From Lichina pygmaea (Eukaryota > Ascomycota > Lichinomycetes > Lichinales > Lichinaceae): 64,000 bases of DNA. Where the stretch lies: the NCBI GenBank assembly GCA_963422465.1, contig OY730174.1, positions 1,426,001-1,490,000 on the forward strand. The letters are read 5' to 3'. Below are positions 45,166 through 57,774 of the stretch, in pieces. Under the pieces are notes generated by a model. That model was not told the origin of the DNA, made no database searches, and worked only from the letters and a program-made list of their open reading frames with translations. The translations under genes and the position numbers were made by a program. How positions within the stretch are numbered: the stretch's first letter is position 1; each line of letters starts with the position of its first letter.

Positions 45166-47417
45166 AGGAGGAGGACGGATGCTATCCTTGAGATCGTAGG
45201 GGTTCGGCGGTGGCGGCGGGGGTGCCGGTGGCGGGTGCTGTATCTCCGCCAGCCGTTGGCTCCACTCGCCGTTGCTCGAGGTCGGGTGGTGCTGGGTCGG
45301 TGCCGGATGAGCGGGGGCCGGGTTGCCCCATTGCGGCCGCGGCGGCCCGCCGACGCCTGGTCCCTGGTACGCTTGAGGGTGGACGTCTTGCGGCAGCGGC
45401 GCCGAAGCCTGGTTGGGCATGCCGTTCCTCTGGCCGCTTCGAAGTAGCTGGAGCCGCGCCTTGATGTGGACGTTGGTCGGGTCGAGCTCGGCAGCACGCG
45501 TGTACGCGTCCAAGGCGTCGTTGATCTGGTTGTTACAAGACTCATACTGCGGCGGGCTCGTCAGCCGCACGGCCCCGGGTGCTTCAAGTCGCCCCCGCCG
45601 ACATTCCCATCCTTCCGAGGCAAGCGAGGTCGAGACGGAAAGCGGGGAGGCGGAGAGAGGAAAGAGCAAGAACGTACCAGGGTGCCAAGGTCGTACCAGA
45701 CCTCGGAGATGTACGGGTTCAGCCGGATGGCGCGAGAGTAGGCGTCGAGCGCGTCCCGATACTGATTGATCTGATAGTAGAGCACGCCGATGGAGCACCA
45801 GAACGTGGGGTTCCGTCCATCCCGGTAAACGGCTTGCTGGTACGCTTCGTAGGCCTTGGGATACTTCTGCTGCGACATGTAACATCGGCCGAGGAGATAC
45901 CAGCTCTGAGCGTCGTTGTTGTCTGGGTGGGGAGCGCCCGGGCGGGGGTCGTGGGTCAGCAAGCATCCGACGGGAGCGGCAAGTGGGCCGGCGGGTCTCG
46001 CGGCTAGACGCAGCTCGCTCGCCTGCGTCGGGCCGGGACGGCGCACGAAGGGGACAACCGGGGGGGGGGGATCCTCACCCGAAGCGACCGACTTTTCGAG
46101 ATACTCGATGGCCTGGTCTTGGCTGCTGAAGCTGTTGCTCTGTTGGTGGTGCAGCCAGCCTAGCTGCTGGAGGACCTTGGCGTGTCCGGGATCGCGGTCC
46201 AGCACGCGGCGGTAGGCGGCCTTTGCGGAATCGTACTGCGAGCACCATCACACAACCGACGGTCAGATGCGGGTGGGAGGGGAGGTGATGCGAGAGAGGG
46301 ACGGCAGGCGACAGGGCCGGAGAGCGACCTACATCCTTCTGCTGCTCGTGCACATGCCCGATCTGGAACCAGATGTCCTCTTCCGTCAAAGGGCGAGGCG
46401 GATCGTTGATGATGTATCGGAAGCACTGGCCGAGGCGAGAGGAGGTCAGTCCCACGTCGATCGATCTGCCTCGAGGAAGGCTTGAACGGTAGCAGAAGCG
46501 ACGACGACGACGACGACGACGACGACGGGGTAGTCACCTCGAGACTCTGTTGGTACTTGCTCTGCTGCTTGTAGATGATGCCGAGACGGAAGTAGATCTC
46601 GTTGGCCTTCTCAAAGTCCGGTTGCATGCGCATCACCTGCGAGAAGGCCTCCTCGGCGAGCTCGAGAGAGCCGTATCGGTCGTAGAGGATACCGATGCCG
46701 TACCATAGCTTGGGGTCCTGAGATGGTAGAACGACAGCTTCGTCAGCGGGTGGGAAGGCAGGTTTGGGGGGCAGCGCGTCGGGAAAGCAACCTTTGGATC
46801 GCGTAGGTAGTACACCGCCTGTTGGTACGCAGTGTACGCCTGTTGCAGGTCATCCATCATGAGAAAGCAGTGTCCTAGATCGAGGCGTCAGTCCCGCGGC
46901 GGTCGGGCCGAGGGCCAGGGTCGAAACGGCCCACGCACCCAAACTTCCCCAGACCTCGCCGTTCGTGCCGTCGATCTTCAAGATGTTCTGCAGGTACTCG
47001 ATCGCCTTGTGGAAGTGCTCCTTGGTCCGAAGGATGCTCGAGATGGCGTGCATGGCCGCGACGGAGCGCCAATTGTGACGCAGCGCATGCTCGTAGGCCT
47101 GGATGGCGCCATCGAGGTCGCCCATCAACTCGGTCAGGCTCCCTGGACGACGAGCGATCCGAGTCAGCATCAGGCCGACGCACGCGACAGCAGAGGAAGA
47201 GCGGAGCCTTCGACGGACCGATCTGGAACCAGACAGCCTCGTTCAGGGTCGACAGGTGTTGCGCGGCGGTCTTGGGGGCATGCGACTGCATGTCGGGCTG
47301 CATCTGGCCGTTGACCTGTGCGGCGGCGCCGGCAGCTACAGCGCCGGCGTGGACGCCGGCCGACACGTGATGCGGATGAAGCGCCGTCGGCGGTGAAGGC
47401 TGCTGATGACTCGCCAT
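43924..47417 (-). CDS. CYC8: CYC8/SSN6 general transcriptional corepressor
   Basis: Eight exons, 47417-47219, 47142-46939, 46874-46792, 46717-46538, 46425-46333, 46235-46079, 45922-45678 and 45546-43924, join to 927 residues. About ten TPR repeats fill residues 60-400, for example DPKLWYGIGILYDRYGSLEL, DIWFQIGHVHEQQKD and ISEVWYDLGTLYESCNNQ, almost identical to family consensus. The rest is a disordered tail with long Pro runs, an Asn9 run, a His8 run and a conserved PQDVHPQAYQGPGVGG. With Tup1 it forms the global repressor that links sequence-specific repressors to nucleosomes and Mediator. Intron 3 uses a GTTGCT donor and intron 1 GTCCGT, both weak. Intron 4 contains an ACG microsatellite. 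Confidence 0.95.
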
Positions 47418-49809
47418 TCCCCTTCGTTCCAGCGTCGTCGTCGGAGAAGATATGTCGGCCGAGGCAGTCGATCGTCGAAGCGAGCCCCGACGACACCAAC
47501 GTGCGTTCGCCGGTACGGTCCGGTCCGGTCCGGTCCGGTCAACGAGTGAGGGCCCCTCGACCCGGTGTGGATCGGCCGACGTCGAGGGCCTCGAGACGAG
47601 CGGTCGACACCACTTTCAAGCGGTCGACTTTGAAGGTGGCGTCAAGTTCAGCGCCCAAACGAGGTGGGCGAGGTCGAAAAATCGGACGATAATATCGAAC
47701 GGGTCAGCCGAGGCAGGGCAAACAAGACCGTTTCAGCCCTCGACGGGGGGGGGGGCGACGGTCGTCTCGCAAGACCAGCGTGAGTGCGACGATGAACGGG
47801 AGCGTCTTCGAAAGGGCCAAGACGATCCGACGAGGACGTGCGACGGGGAGAAGAGAGGTTGGACGACGGAAGGAGTAGTGGGAAGGAGGAAGACGAGGAG
47901 GGGAGGAGGAGGAGGAGGAGGAGGAGGAGGGAAGAAGAGGGGAAACGGGAAAGGGAAAAGAGGACGGCAAAGGGAAGAAGAGAGAGAGGGTGAGAGGGTG
48001 AGAGCAGGGCCAAGAAAGCGTGGGAATTAAAAAAAATAAAAAGAAAGCAGCGGAAGGACGGAGACGAGGAAGCGATCTGCTTAGGGCGGTCCGGGAAAAA
48101 CGATATGGGGAGTACAGCAGCGGAACAGAAGTGGACAGCTCGGAGTACGGTGGGACGCGCGCGGGTCGTGTGGACCGTCGGGTATCCGCGCGCGCCACTT
48201 TTGCCTCGGCACCGTAGCTCTACCGGCCAGTCGAGTTACACCAGCGGAGGCAATGGTGGGAAAAAGCAAGGTCCGGTGGATATGCTACAGCATGAACTGT
48301 AAATGATCGTAGCCGCAGTAGCTTAAGTTCGGGGCGAGGGGGGAGGGGGGGCTGAGGGGGGGTATCGAGCTCTCGGGAAGCGACGGCTGCGGCCTAGGGT
48401 TGCCGGGGTACGAACATGGCGCTAGCGATTAGCGTCGTGAGTAAGCATGTTCTGCTGCGCGCATGCGAACCCAGGTCACGGCCGTGGTAAATAGGGAGGC
48501 ACCATCGTGACCGGTGACGCCTACTCGTAGGCAGCGCGAGCATCCCCTACTGGTGGGCAGCATCCAGCAGGCAGGTAATGGGGGTAGGAGGCTCGGCAGG
48601 GGCGGCCCGGGGGATCTAGCCGCGAGAGCCCCAAGCAACATGAGGCCAACGGACCGAGCGCTCGCGACCAGAGCTAGTAGGTTGTGTCGAGCTCCACCAA
48701 GGGGCTCGCGGTGCTCTTGAGGCGACCACGATCACTGCAGCCGGACTCCGTACGTCCGTACGGTGTGGGGCCGACGGCGGTGACGAGAGGGCCGACTTGG
48801 GTCGGATCGGAACATATGACGCAGCAGCGGCGGATGGCGCGACGCCTCATTACTGGTGACGCAGCCACCATCGAGGGCCCGTAGGGCAGAAGTTGGGAGG
48901 GGCGCTTTCTGATACCGCGGTCTCGATCGGGCCCGGGCGTGTGTGGGGCGGCAGACGGAAGCGATATCAGGCCGAGGTACGTACCGAGGATACGTCGCTA
49001 CCTGGGTACGAGGATACGAAGGTACATGCGGCGTGATGACGAGCCGCTGTTCAAGCCCGCCGACCTGGCGCACTAGCGGCCAAGGGTCGGACAGCTCAAG
49101 CGAGCCCGCGCTAGGCCGGAATGAGTCAGACGGCGTCGAGGGAGGCGCGGGAGGGCGGTGACCGACCGGGGCTGTAACCGTGCGACGCTCGGGTGCGACA
49201 TGGCTACCGCAGAAAGAAGTATCTCGCTTATTCATCAGTCCGATCAGCAGTGACGTCTTGCGGGAACTTGAAGAGAAGTTGACTCGGCTGTTGAGTACGT
49301 ACAGTCACACGAGATTCGACGGGGAAATACAGGTCACCTCTGGGCATCTCTACCGACTGTCGCAGTACTCTACGAGGACGCCATCTCCCCCACACGCCGC
49401 CGTCAGATCTGCGCGAACTGGTGGGTATTGGCTCGCTTAGTCATGGATAGCGCCATCCCCCTCTGTACGTACTCGTAGCTCCTTTCCGCCACCAACTCGT
49501 CCACCGACGCCGACGTCGTCGTCTTGTGCCGCCCTTTATTCGGGTTTGTCCCCCTGGCGTCAAAAAAATCTTTTTTTGACCCTTCGCTCGGCTCCCAATT
49601 TTCCCTCCGCGGCCAGCCGGCCGAGAATTCGGGCAAGGGGTGAAGTAGCTCGGAGACAACGATCACATGAATACGAGGTGACGACGATGTTGGTTTCCAG
49701 GCAGAGATGAAGTCCGTCGTTGGGCACGGCCACCCTCGAGACAAGGAATTTAAAGCTACCCTAGACACCCGACGCGGCGTCTTTCGAGTCGCCGCTCTCC
49801 AGCGATGGG

Positions 49810-49880
<71 letters not shown>

Positions 49881-50600
49881 AACGACGACGGTGGTCCCGA
49901 GTTGGCTCTACGGCTCCAGCGCGGAGCGGCTGGTTGGAGGCCTGCACGGCCGCGGGGCTCACTCGTGGAAGATCCGGTAGCTTCACGCACGTACGAAAGT
50001 ACGTACGTACTGAACTGGGCCGACTCACTCCCCGACCAGGGCGAGGACGTCAAAAGAACGTACGGTCCGGAGTACGTATACGTACATACTGTACGTACTA
50101 CGACAGCAACGGCAGGAGCATCCGTCCGAGCCTCAGGCGACTAAAATAAGTGACAGACAGGAGATCAAGTCGCAGCTGCATCAAGAACAAGCATATTCCC
50201 ACCAAGTACGGTGGTACGGACCGACGACGTACTCGCCGGTTATGGCACGCACGGTACTGCTGCCTATGCCGCTCGGGCGCCTCTGACGCGTAGCCGACTG
50301 CAGCATGGAGGCACGACGAAGGAAGCGAGCAGGCACAAGCAATCAAGCAAGCAAGCAGCAAGCAATCAAGAAGTCAAGCAGGTCAAACGGCCGACCTTTT
50401 TCCAGCTGCCGACGTCGACGCCGCCGTCTAACCAACGTGGCTGGCTGCTCGCCGTCCGTTTCTCTTCGTCTCCCCCCCCCCTTCCTCCTTTCTTTTTCCC
50501 CACCACGGTGCCATACGGCATCGTATTTACTTTTCCGCCTGGGCGCTACATCATCTCTTACATCTTGCTTGGGAGGGGGGCCACCCCCGGTTGGATCCAC
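47418..50600. other. Gene-poor region upstream of CYC8
   Basis: The first 700 bases are probably the CYC8 promoter and leader, with a GTCCG pentamer array at about 47515-47540 and a purine-rich tract at about 47880-48010. The remainder holds GC-rich shadow frames only, GTAC-palindrome clusters and a GAC array. No gene supported. Confidence 0.5.
49812..49880. repeat. (GAC)n microsatellite, about 23 units
   Basis: An uninterrupted GAC trinucleotide run. Translated frames give only Ser, Arg, Asp, Val or similar homopolymers, so it is not evidence of a gene. Confidence 0.95.
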
Positions 50601-50649
50601 ATCTCGGATCTGGTTCGTCAGGTTTCTGAAAATACTCCGGCTCTTCCCC

Positions 50650-51530
50650 CCCTCACGTTCTCTCGCGGGCATGGGATGGAGAGAGGAGCAGGAGGGGGGC
50701 ACGAGGTGTCAGCGAGCGCCTTTGGGTTCCTTTGGGCGGTGAGGCCGAAGTCCGCCGCTGGTGGTGGTGGTGGTGGTGACGCTGACGGTGACATGGGACG
50801 ACGTGTGCCGGATCGTGGGCAGAGGCCGAGGGCTCGTGGAGGCAGAACACGTCGCATCCGCTGCCTGCTGTAGACGGCTCGATGCCGAAGTCGACGGGCG
50901 ACGGGCCGTCTGCAATGTCGAAGGACCCCTTCGACGCGAAGCTGCCTGGGACGTCGAGGAGGATGGACGTTCCGACGGCCACGTCGGCGCCGATCCGACC
51001 CCGCCGAGAGTCGTGCTCGCCTGGCCACTTGCGTTTCGTGCGACAGGCCGAGGCGGGTTTGACCAGCTCGACGAGGGGCCCACGAGTATCTCGTACAGTG
51101 TACGATGCTTTCGAGGGCGGATGGATCAACCTTGACCCTCACCTTCAACCGCCACGGGTCATCCTGTCTTATCAATACTCGAGGTACGTACGTCCCGCTG
51201 AATGCGCGCGTGATGGCCGCTCGAAGGGCCTTTTGCTGACCACGCCACGGCAGCCTCCTGCCTCGGATGAGCGTCAACCGCCAACGGGACGGCGCCGATC
51301 AACGCCGGCGAAACCGGCCGCATGCCGCCCAGGCGCTCGCCGCCCCCCCCCCCCCCCCCCCCCGGTCCCCTCTTCTTGTTTCGCTCGGCGATTCGATTCG
51401 AACTTGCGATGCCCAGCCTCTGCAGCCATTTCCGAGACGAAGGAGGGCACGGCGAGGTACGAGGTGCGGCGCGAGGCGACACAGGTGGACTCGCCAACGA
51501 CGCCGTCGTCATCTTCCATCGGTTGCATCA
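50650..51530 (-). other. Candidate unknown multi-exon gene
   Basis: Several reverse-strand blocks look coding (about 70% G/C third positions, varied residues). One at about 51525-51370 starts MQPMEDDDGVVGESTCVASR. A second at about 51335-51205 reads RPVSPALIGAVPLAVDAHPR and ends at a GAC|GTACGT donor. A possible 21-base exon encodes DDPWRLK. A fourth at about 51100-50790 reads GTSILLDVPGSFASKGSFDI. A poly(G) run in the coding sense (51343-51363) lies between blocks one and two. I recognise no family and could not close a full model. It may be chance in a GC-rich region. Confidence 0.25.
51343..51363. repeat. C21 homopolymer
   Basis: Uninterrupted C run on the + strand, inside the candidate gene region. 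Confidence 0.95.
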
Positions 51531-52684
51531 AGACCAGCACGGCAGACGGTCCTTCAGCTGATCGCTCCCACCTCGAACTTACTGTCGCGTTGGACCGAAA
51601 CTAGGGCTTTCCGGCCCAGATCCTGTCGGCCCAAAGGGCTGCACGGCCTCTACAACAAAGCACCACCCCCCCCCCCCTCCCCCCCTCTACTCCTGATCCT
51701 GGCCACGCCAGGCCGAGGCGTGACGGGCCTAAAACGCCCGCATGCCGTCCACACCCCATCGCATCGCTCTCCGGTGCTTTCTTTTTCGCTCGACCGGGCC
51801 CCTGGACGTCGCGGTCGCGCGGCTCCGTCAGTGGCGGGCCGGCATGAGCCACGTCGGCCGCTCATTCCCGGAGGGGTGCCGCATCCAGAAGATCGATAAG
51901 TTTCCTTTCACGAGATTAGCTGCGTGGCGCTGCCGGGATACGTACCCGAGGGCTGTGGCGCGCACGTGTGGCTGGGGCGTGCACAAGCCACATGCCGCGT
52001 TCCCTACCGCCTTGCCGTGAAGCGTTGACGCTTCACGCTTCGCTGCATCGAGCTACCCTGTTCGGTCGGGGGCATCGCTCTCGAGCCGTCACATGACCGG
52101 GCACGGCCCTCACCAACATTCAGACAGGGACCGGAAGCAACGCTCAGGCGCCGGGACAGGCACTACAGACAGAGAATCGACTCCCGGATGTCTACATATC
52201 GTCGTCCGCCGGGGCTGGAGATCTCACCTCATCTCGGCCAAGAACGGCCGTCCCTGCTGGCTGCCTATCTGCGACACCGCACCAACGCTTCAAGCAAGGC
52301 TTAGCCGGCCGGCCTGCTCGAGACGCAACGGTCTAGCGTCTGGGGTTGAGTCAGGGTTTCGCAAAGGGTCTCTCGCTCGTCTGCCGAGGCCGATCGATGG
52401 TGGGAAACATTGCCTGAGGTATGTGCTGTTCTCTCGGTCGTACGTACGTACGTACGATACGAGTCTCGTCCTTCTCGGCGCGGCGCGGTCGCGGTCCCCG
52501 CTCCACCTCCCCGAACAGGCCAACGTCCCTGGTCCCTGTCGCTCGATGTTCTCATCTTGCCTTTAGCCGTGGCGCCTGGCGTTCGCCAGCCTAGCCGCGG
52601 GAAAGAGTTTCGCTCGCCTGGATGCAGATCCCGCGCCAGGCAGAGCAAATACGGCCCGGTACTTGTCTTAAGGTTGGACTCACC

Positions 52685-52737
52685 GGTACGTACTGTACGT
52701 ACTGTACGTACTGTACGTACTGTACGTACTCTACGTA
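52685..52737. repeat. Tandem array of GTACGTACT units
   Basis: About five copies of a 10-base unit, GTACGTACTG, each containing the palindrome GTACGTAC. Confidence 0.93.
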
Positions 52738-53344
52738 CCGAGTACGAACGAGTTACGTATCTTTACGTGGTAGGGTCCCACCGGCCCCCCCCCCACAAGA
52801 GCTCGTTCTGATTATCGACTGCTAGGAGGGCAAGACGAGGCCGCTGAGTCGTCACAGAGCGGAGGACCGAAGATGTTTCATGGCCAGTGCTACGAAGTAC
52901 ATCTGCTGTTACGTATTGCAGTACGTGCGGCTGGTCGATGCCGAGATCGAGCAGAACCAGTCCCGTTGCGCCAACCCCCCCCCCCCCCCCACGTCGCCCC
53001 GGCACCGTCCTACGACAGACGGAGTACTCGTACGTACGCTGCGTACGTATGTACCATCGCTCCTGATCTCCAGCGTCCCGTCGAGATCATGTCTCCGACT
53101 CCGGCAGACCTTGGCATACAGCACGCTAGGAGCGGCCAGCGCCATGTCAGACCCAGCCACTGCCCCTTCCTGAGACTCGTCCACCAAAAGGAAGATGTCA
53201 CTTGCCGAAGGAGGGGGCAGGGTTGCCGGCCGTCGCGCGGGGCTTCCAAAAGCGAGAGAAGGGATTGCGACGAGAAGGGGTTCCCGGTCGAGGAATCGAA
53301 AAGGATGGTGTCGCATAAGGTTAACGAGGAGACGAGAGATCCCT

Positions 53345-53374
53345 GCCGCTGCTGCTGCTGCTGCTGCTGCTGCT
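53345..53374. repeat. (GCT)n microsatellite
   Basis: About ten GCT units followed by a triplication of CATCAAG (53387-53410). Confidence 0.93.
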
Positions 53375-55990
53375 GCCGCATGCACCAAGCATCAAGCATC
53401 AAGCATCAAGCACCATCGCCTCTGTTCTGCAGCACGGAAGCACGGGCTACGAAGAGAGCTCGTACTCCGCAGCTCGGTGCTACGGTTACAGCTCCCCCTG
53501 TCACGGTATCGGTCCCCGGCTCTGACGTATCGTGGCTGCCTCGACGAGGCCGGACGGTACTTCTAACGACGGTCGCGCGACTTCGCTTGGCTCGGTTCGA
53601 GGTCCAACGTCCGGTCCAAACTTAATTCCGGCCTCGAGGGAGCACGCACCCACGGGAAGTCGTTGCGCACGATGCCGGCGACGGCGCTCCTGCTCGGGCT
53701 GATTGCATGAGCCGTGCATCATCCCGACCGAAACAATTTGACGGTGCTAGAACTCTGGACATGGGGGGGCCTACGTACGTACATACGTACGTATGTACAT
53801 GATACGTGCATGCTGTACGTACGGAAGTACGTGGGTTTCAGTCAGTCGGCGCCTGATCCGAGAGGAGGAGGGGGAGGAGAAAGAGCAAAAGAGCGGAGAT
53901 ATTCCAGTCGTTCCCTTGTCGTCCCGGTGTGACACCAGATTTGTTACGGCGGGTCTTGGCCCTGCAGGGGCCGCAACGTACGATGACGACCAATCGATCT
54001 CCGGCGCTCGGGAATTACACGCCCTCCTCTTTCGTTGGCCTCTCTCGGAGGGAAGGGCGACGTGCTGAGAAGACCCGAGCATGCTCGCTCCTTGCCGTGG
54101 CGCTCGAGACACTCGCGCAATCGGGCCTGCGGCTCTTGGCGAACTCTGGCTGTTCGAGTCGCGAGGCCTGCCCGGAGAATACCCGACAACCTTGATCGGA
54201 TCAGAAGACACCTGGGGGTCGACGCGAGCGAGCGTACGACTCGCCGTCGCCGTGCCTAGCCGAGCCCTGAGGAGAAGGAAGGCCGATACGAACGCTCGAC
54301 TTCTAGAAGGCGTTCCCTGATGGCTCCACGTTGCGTGCCGTTGCGTATATACCGCTCGACGAGGACGGATGGTCGCCCTGGAACGATGGCGCGCGAAGCT
54401 AGCACGCGCGCGCGCCGTCACCGGACAGCTTGCCGAGCGCTCGCAAGCTCGTCCAGGAGAGACTCTTCAAAACACCAAGGACTGTTCATCCGTCGGTTCG
54501 TCGCGTCGTCACACCTTGACCGCCGACATTGACAGGGCTCATGCCGGTCCGGCCCCGGTGTCGACAGCGCACTAGGCTGGCTTCGAGGAGGCGGTCGTGC
54601 TAGCGGAGCCCGGCTCCATCAGGCTCATACTCACGTCCAGGACAAGACGCCACGTACGTAGGTGCGATCCGTATCGCTACGGCACGCGCGTGCTGTCCGG
54701 GCGTCGGATGTCATGCGCGAATTGATGAGAAGGGAAAGGGGGGGGGGGGTCCATAAATGTTTCAGTCGGACGTGTCCAGAGCTAGAACGGCAAGGGGCCC
54801 GATACCAGGTCCGGAAACCCGGTACGGCTGTAAGGGATTACACATCGCCAGGGAGGCTCCAGGGCACCGACCGTGCACGCCGACGGAGAGCCCCCACGAC
54901 GGCGCGGGCAGGCACCGTGGCGGCGCGGCGCGGGGCGGAGCGGGGGCTCGGGCGTCGATCATCGCAACTTAAATGTCGCGTCACGCTCCCTTACTCCGTA
55001 CGTCTCGTGCGATGAGGTCTTGCTGGATGAGTACGAGGGCGCGAGCGGATGCCGATGGAATGAACGATGACTTGTTGCCCGCATACCTCCCGTACGAGAG
55101 TATTTACGTCCAGCGTGTTGACGCGCGAGAGAGAGATACAATCCCCCTAGCCCACCTTACTCTACCCTACTCTACAGCCTTGCGCAGACTCTAGAGTTGT
55201 CAGCCTGCCAACCTGATCCATCATTTAATCCCTTTTTGTTTTCTATTTCTCCCCCTCTCTCGTCACTCTGACGACGACACAACGTAGAGCACCCCAGGAG
55301 GCTTCTATGGTTAATCATCACCCGCTCATCTGTCCCCCTATCCACATACAAAAGTATGTCCCGTATATAGTCATTCAAGCAGGGAGGGGGGGGGGGGGGG
55401 TTTTCCTTTGGTTTGTCGAAGACAGTGTCCTTTGTCAAAGACACTGTATTCATTACTCTTTGTTGAAGGCGCTGCCCTCCGGTCCTCTCTGTTGAAGACA
55501 GCATCGTTCGTTACTTTTCGTCGAGACGTCTTGGGTGGTCTAGCCAGAGGATATGTTTGGTATGTACCGTAAGTTTACCGGTACCGTATGGCTGTTTCGT
55601 AGTGGACTTTGGCCCCGAGGATTATTGTACCTGTATCGAAGTCCTTCTCCGCTTCAGAACTAGCTACCGGGTAGTGGCTAGAACTATGCCCGGGAGACTG
55701 TGTACGTAGCTGTATTAACAAGGAGAAAAGCTCTGGGCTCTTGACGCAAGAAAGCCCTACCGTAAGGGGCGAAGAAACCCTCCCATCGTCTCACACACAC
55801 CCAAATAGGGTGGTATAAAACTGCTGGAGTAACGATGGAACAAAGAAGGAGCAGCAGAACCTCAGGACCCCCCTTACGGTACTCAGGGAGAGACGGGAGT
55901 TGCCGGTGTCACCGGTGTCGCCAGGCTGCGGACGGTACAATACTCGTAGTCGTGACAAGGTGATTGTTCATTGGCCAGGCAATTGAGCCC

Positions 55991-56600
55991 TCACTTGGCC
56001 GTCGCTTTCGGCTTCTTCGGGAGGGCGGTGGTGGTGGTGTTGTTGCTGCTGCTGGAGGCATTGTCCTCGCTGTCATCACCATCGCTGCTGCGAGAGCGCT
56101 TCTCACGCGCGGGGGCCTGTGCAGCGGCACCACCCCCACCACCCTTGTTGTTCTGCAGGGGCTGCGGCGGTAAGGTGCCTGCTGGTGCTGGTGTTGGCGT
56201 CGTCGGTGATGGTGTGGATGATGTCTCCACTTTGTGGTAGGTAACTACCAGGAACCGCATGGGTGCTGCCATCCTTGCTGCAGTACGTACGGTATGTAAG
56301 GCGGTTCGACTCCCTGTCGCGCGCATACTGCAGCACTTCTCCCAAGCCTTACGGTACGGTACCGTAAATGCCCTTGTTGATGGCAGGCACCACGGCGAGC
56401 CCGGGGCTGGATCCTCTGCCTCTCTGCACTGCCGCGTGTCATGTTGGCCGGAGCAGCGGGCACAACATCGTCGGTCGTGGCGGGCTGTTGCAACATGGCC
56501 GCGTTGCTGGCACTTGCAGCATTGCCGCAATCGCAGGTTGCGACGCCCGAGGATTATGATATGTTACAAGGTTGGCGTGGCACACGTGGGGGTAACTGTG
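55991..56600 (-). pseudogene. LINE ORF1 (gag-like) relic with zinc knuckles
   Basis: A reverse frame ending at 55991 carries two retrotransposon-type zinc knuckles: CCKCQQRGHVATAR and CARCSGQHDTRQC. The first lacks its last Cys (Arg instead); the second is complete (CX2CX3HX4C). The following YARDRESNRLTYRTYCSKDG-like block is in another frame, showing a frameshift near 56340. The end is low-complexity (Ser, Asn, Thr, Lys). Similar modules sit at the C-terminus of ORF1 in fungal LINEs. No reverse transcriptase is next to it, so it is an isolated fragment. Confidence 0.6.
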
Positions 56601-57774
56601 GAGGTAGCTGTAGTATGCTGCTTGCTGTACGGTAAGGAACAAGGATGATCGGGACATGTTGAGAAGCAGCCCTTGTCTTCTTTGGGTTTGCATTTCTACA
56701 TTCTGTAAGTATGAGCTATAGAACTCTAGTTCTGTCTCTGGCTTGGCTTTCACATCCTGGTCTGGCCCTTGAGTCTGGTCTTCAAGCCCAGACCATAAGC
56801 TCAGTCTCCAAGCCCACTCACTCTCCAAGGCACCTCTCAAACCTCATTCTCCAAGCACGGCTCTCGACAGAGCGACATTTGACCATTTATCTCCAGCACA
56901 CGAACATGGAGCCGAGTGGCCTCTAACTATCCTCGGAACACACTGTACGGTACCGTACCGTAGCTCTGATACCATCTTTATCCCTTTTCTTCAATTCTCA
57001 TCGCAGCTTCGCCGCGAACAGACGGGTAGTCTATGTTTCTTTTCTCCGCTCTTCTGCTTTGCGGATACTCGTTGCGCAATGAATGCTGGCTGTGCCCGCC
57101 GTACGTCCTTGCTATACTCGCTGGCTGTGTTTGGAAAGGGATCCGGCCGACGGGGCTGGAAGTGGATGTTTCTTGTTGGTTGGACTACGTAGAGGTGGCT
57201 TTCACTGCGGTGGATGCTTGGTTGTGATCTTGGGTCTGAGCGTGGGATGATCGACTGATTGATTGATTGATTGAACGAATGATTGAACGGTTGATGGTAG
57301 GATGGGTTGATGAATGGGTACATTGATGTGCTGACCAACAGTATCGATGAACAGAGAGTCGGTCGATAATCTTGTTCCAAGACATGAACCCATCACCCAG
57401 AACCCATCACTCTGAGCCCAATCCTAGAAAGGAGCAGAGAGCGATCCAGCAAGAGAGCACAGTGCGGGAGACTGAAAAGATCCAGCGAAAGAGTATGAGG
57501 AGGGTAGACGATGCAGGAAGCAGCAAGCAGGCACCCAGAAAGCGGGGAACTAGAAAGCAACCCCAGGAGAAGTAGAGAGTAGACTTGATCGTAGTTAGTG
57601 AGCCCTCCAAAGATCGACCTGTCTGCCTGTAGAGAGTGATATTCATAATCTTGCTCTATCGTGCGGAGGTCTACCTTTCTTCTACATCCGTCTCGATCTC
57701 AAGCCCATCCATCTCAAGTCCTCCCCTACTTAGTCCCTTTCTCCTAGACCTCCTTCTCCACCCGTATCCCACGT

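Larger units (their letters stand above)
51531..55990. other. Gene-poor region rich in GTAC arrays and homopolymers
   Basis: Frames are long only because stop codons are rare in GC-rich DNA; none shows a motif I know. The content is dominated by GTAC/TACGTA palindromes (52440-52460, 52685-52737, 53025-53050, 53772-53832), C or G runs and trinucleotide repeats. Confidence 0.5.

Noticed and set aside
49403-50053. Long reverse frame with a Ser-rich run
   Set aside because: The openness comes from the GAC microsatellite at 49812-49880; the flanking translation has no motif and no codon bias.
52909-53388. Reverse frame starting with an Ala run
   Set aside because: It rests on the GCT microsatellite; the rest contains no recognisable domain and I could not find splice-supported continuation.
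56285-56300. Perfect B-box-like GGTTCGACTCC
   Set aside because: It lies within the LINE ORF1 relic and no tRNA cloverleaf can be drawn around it.
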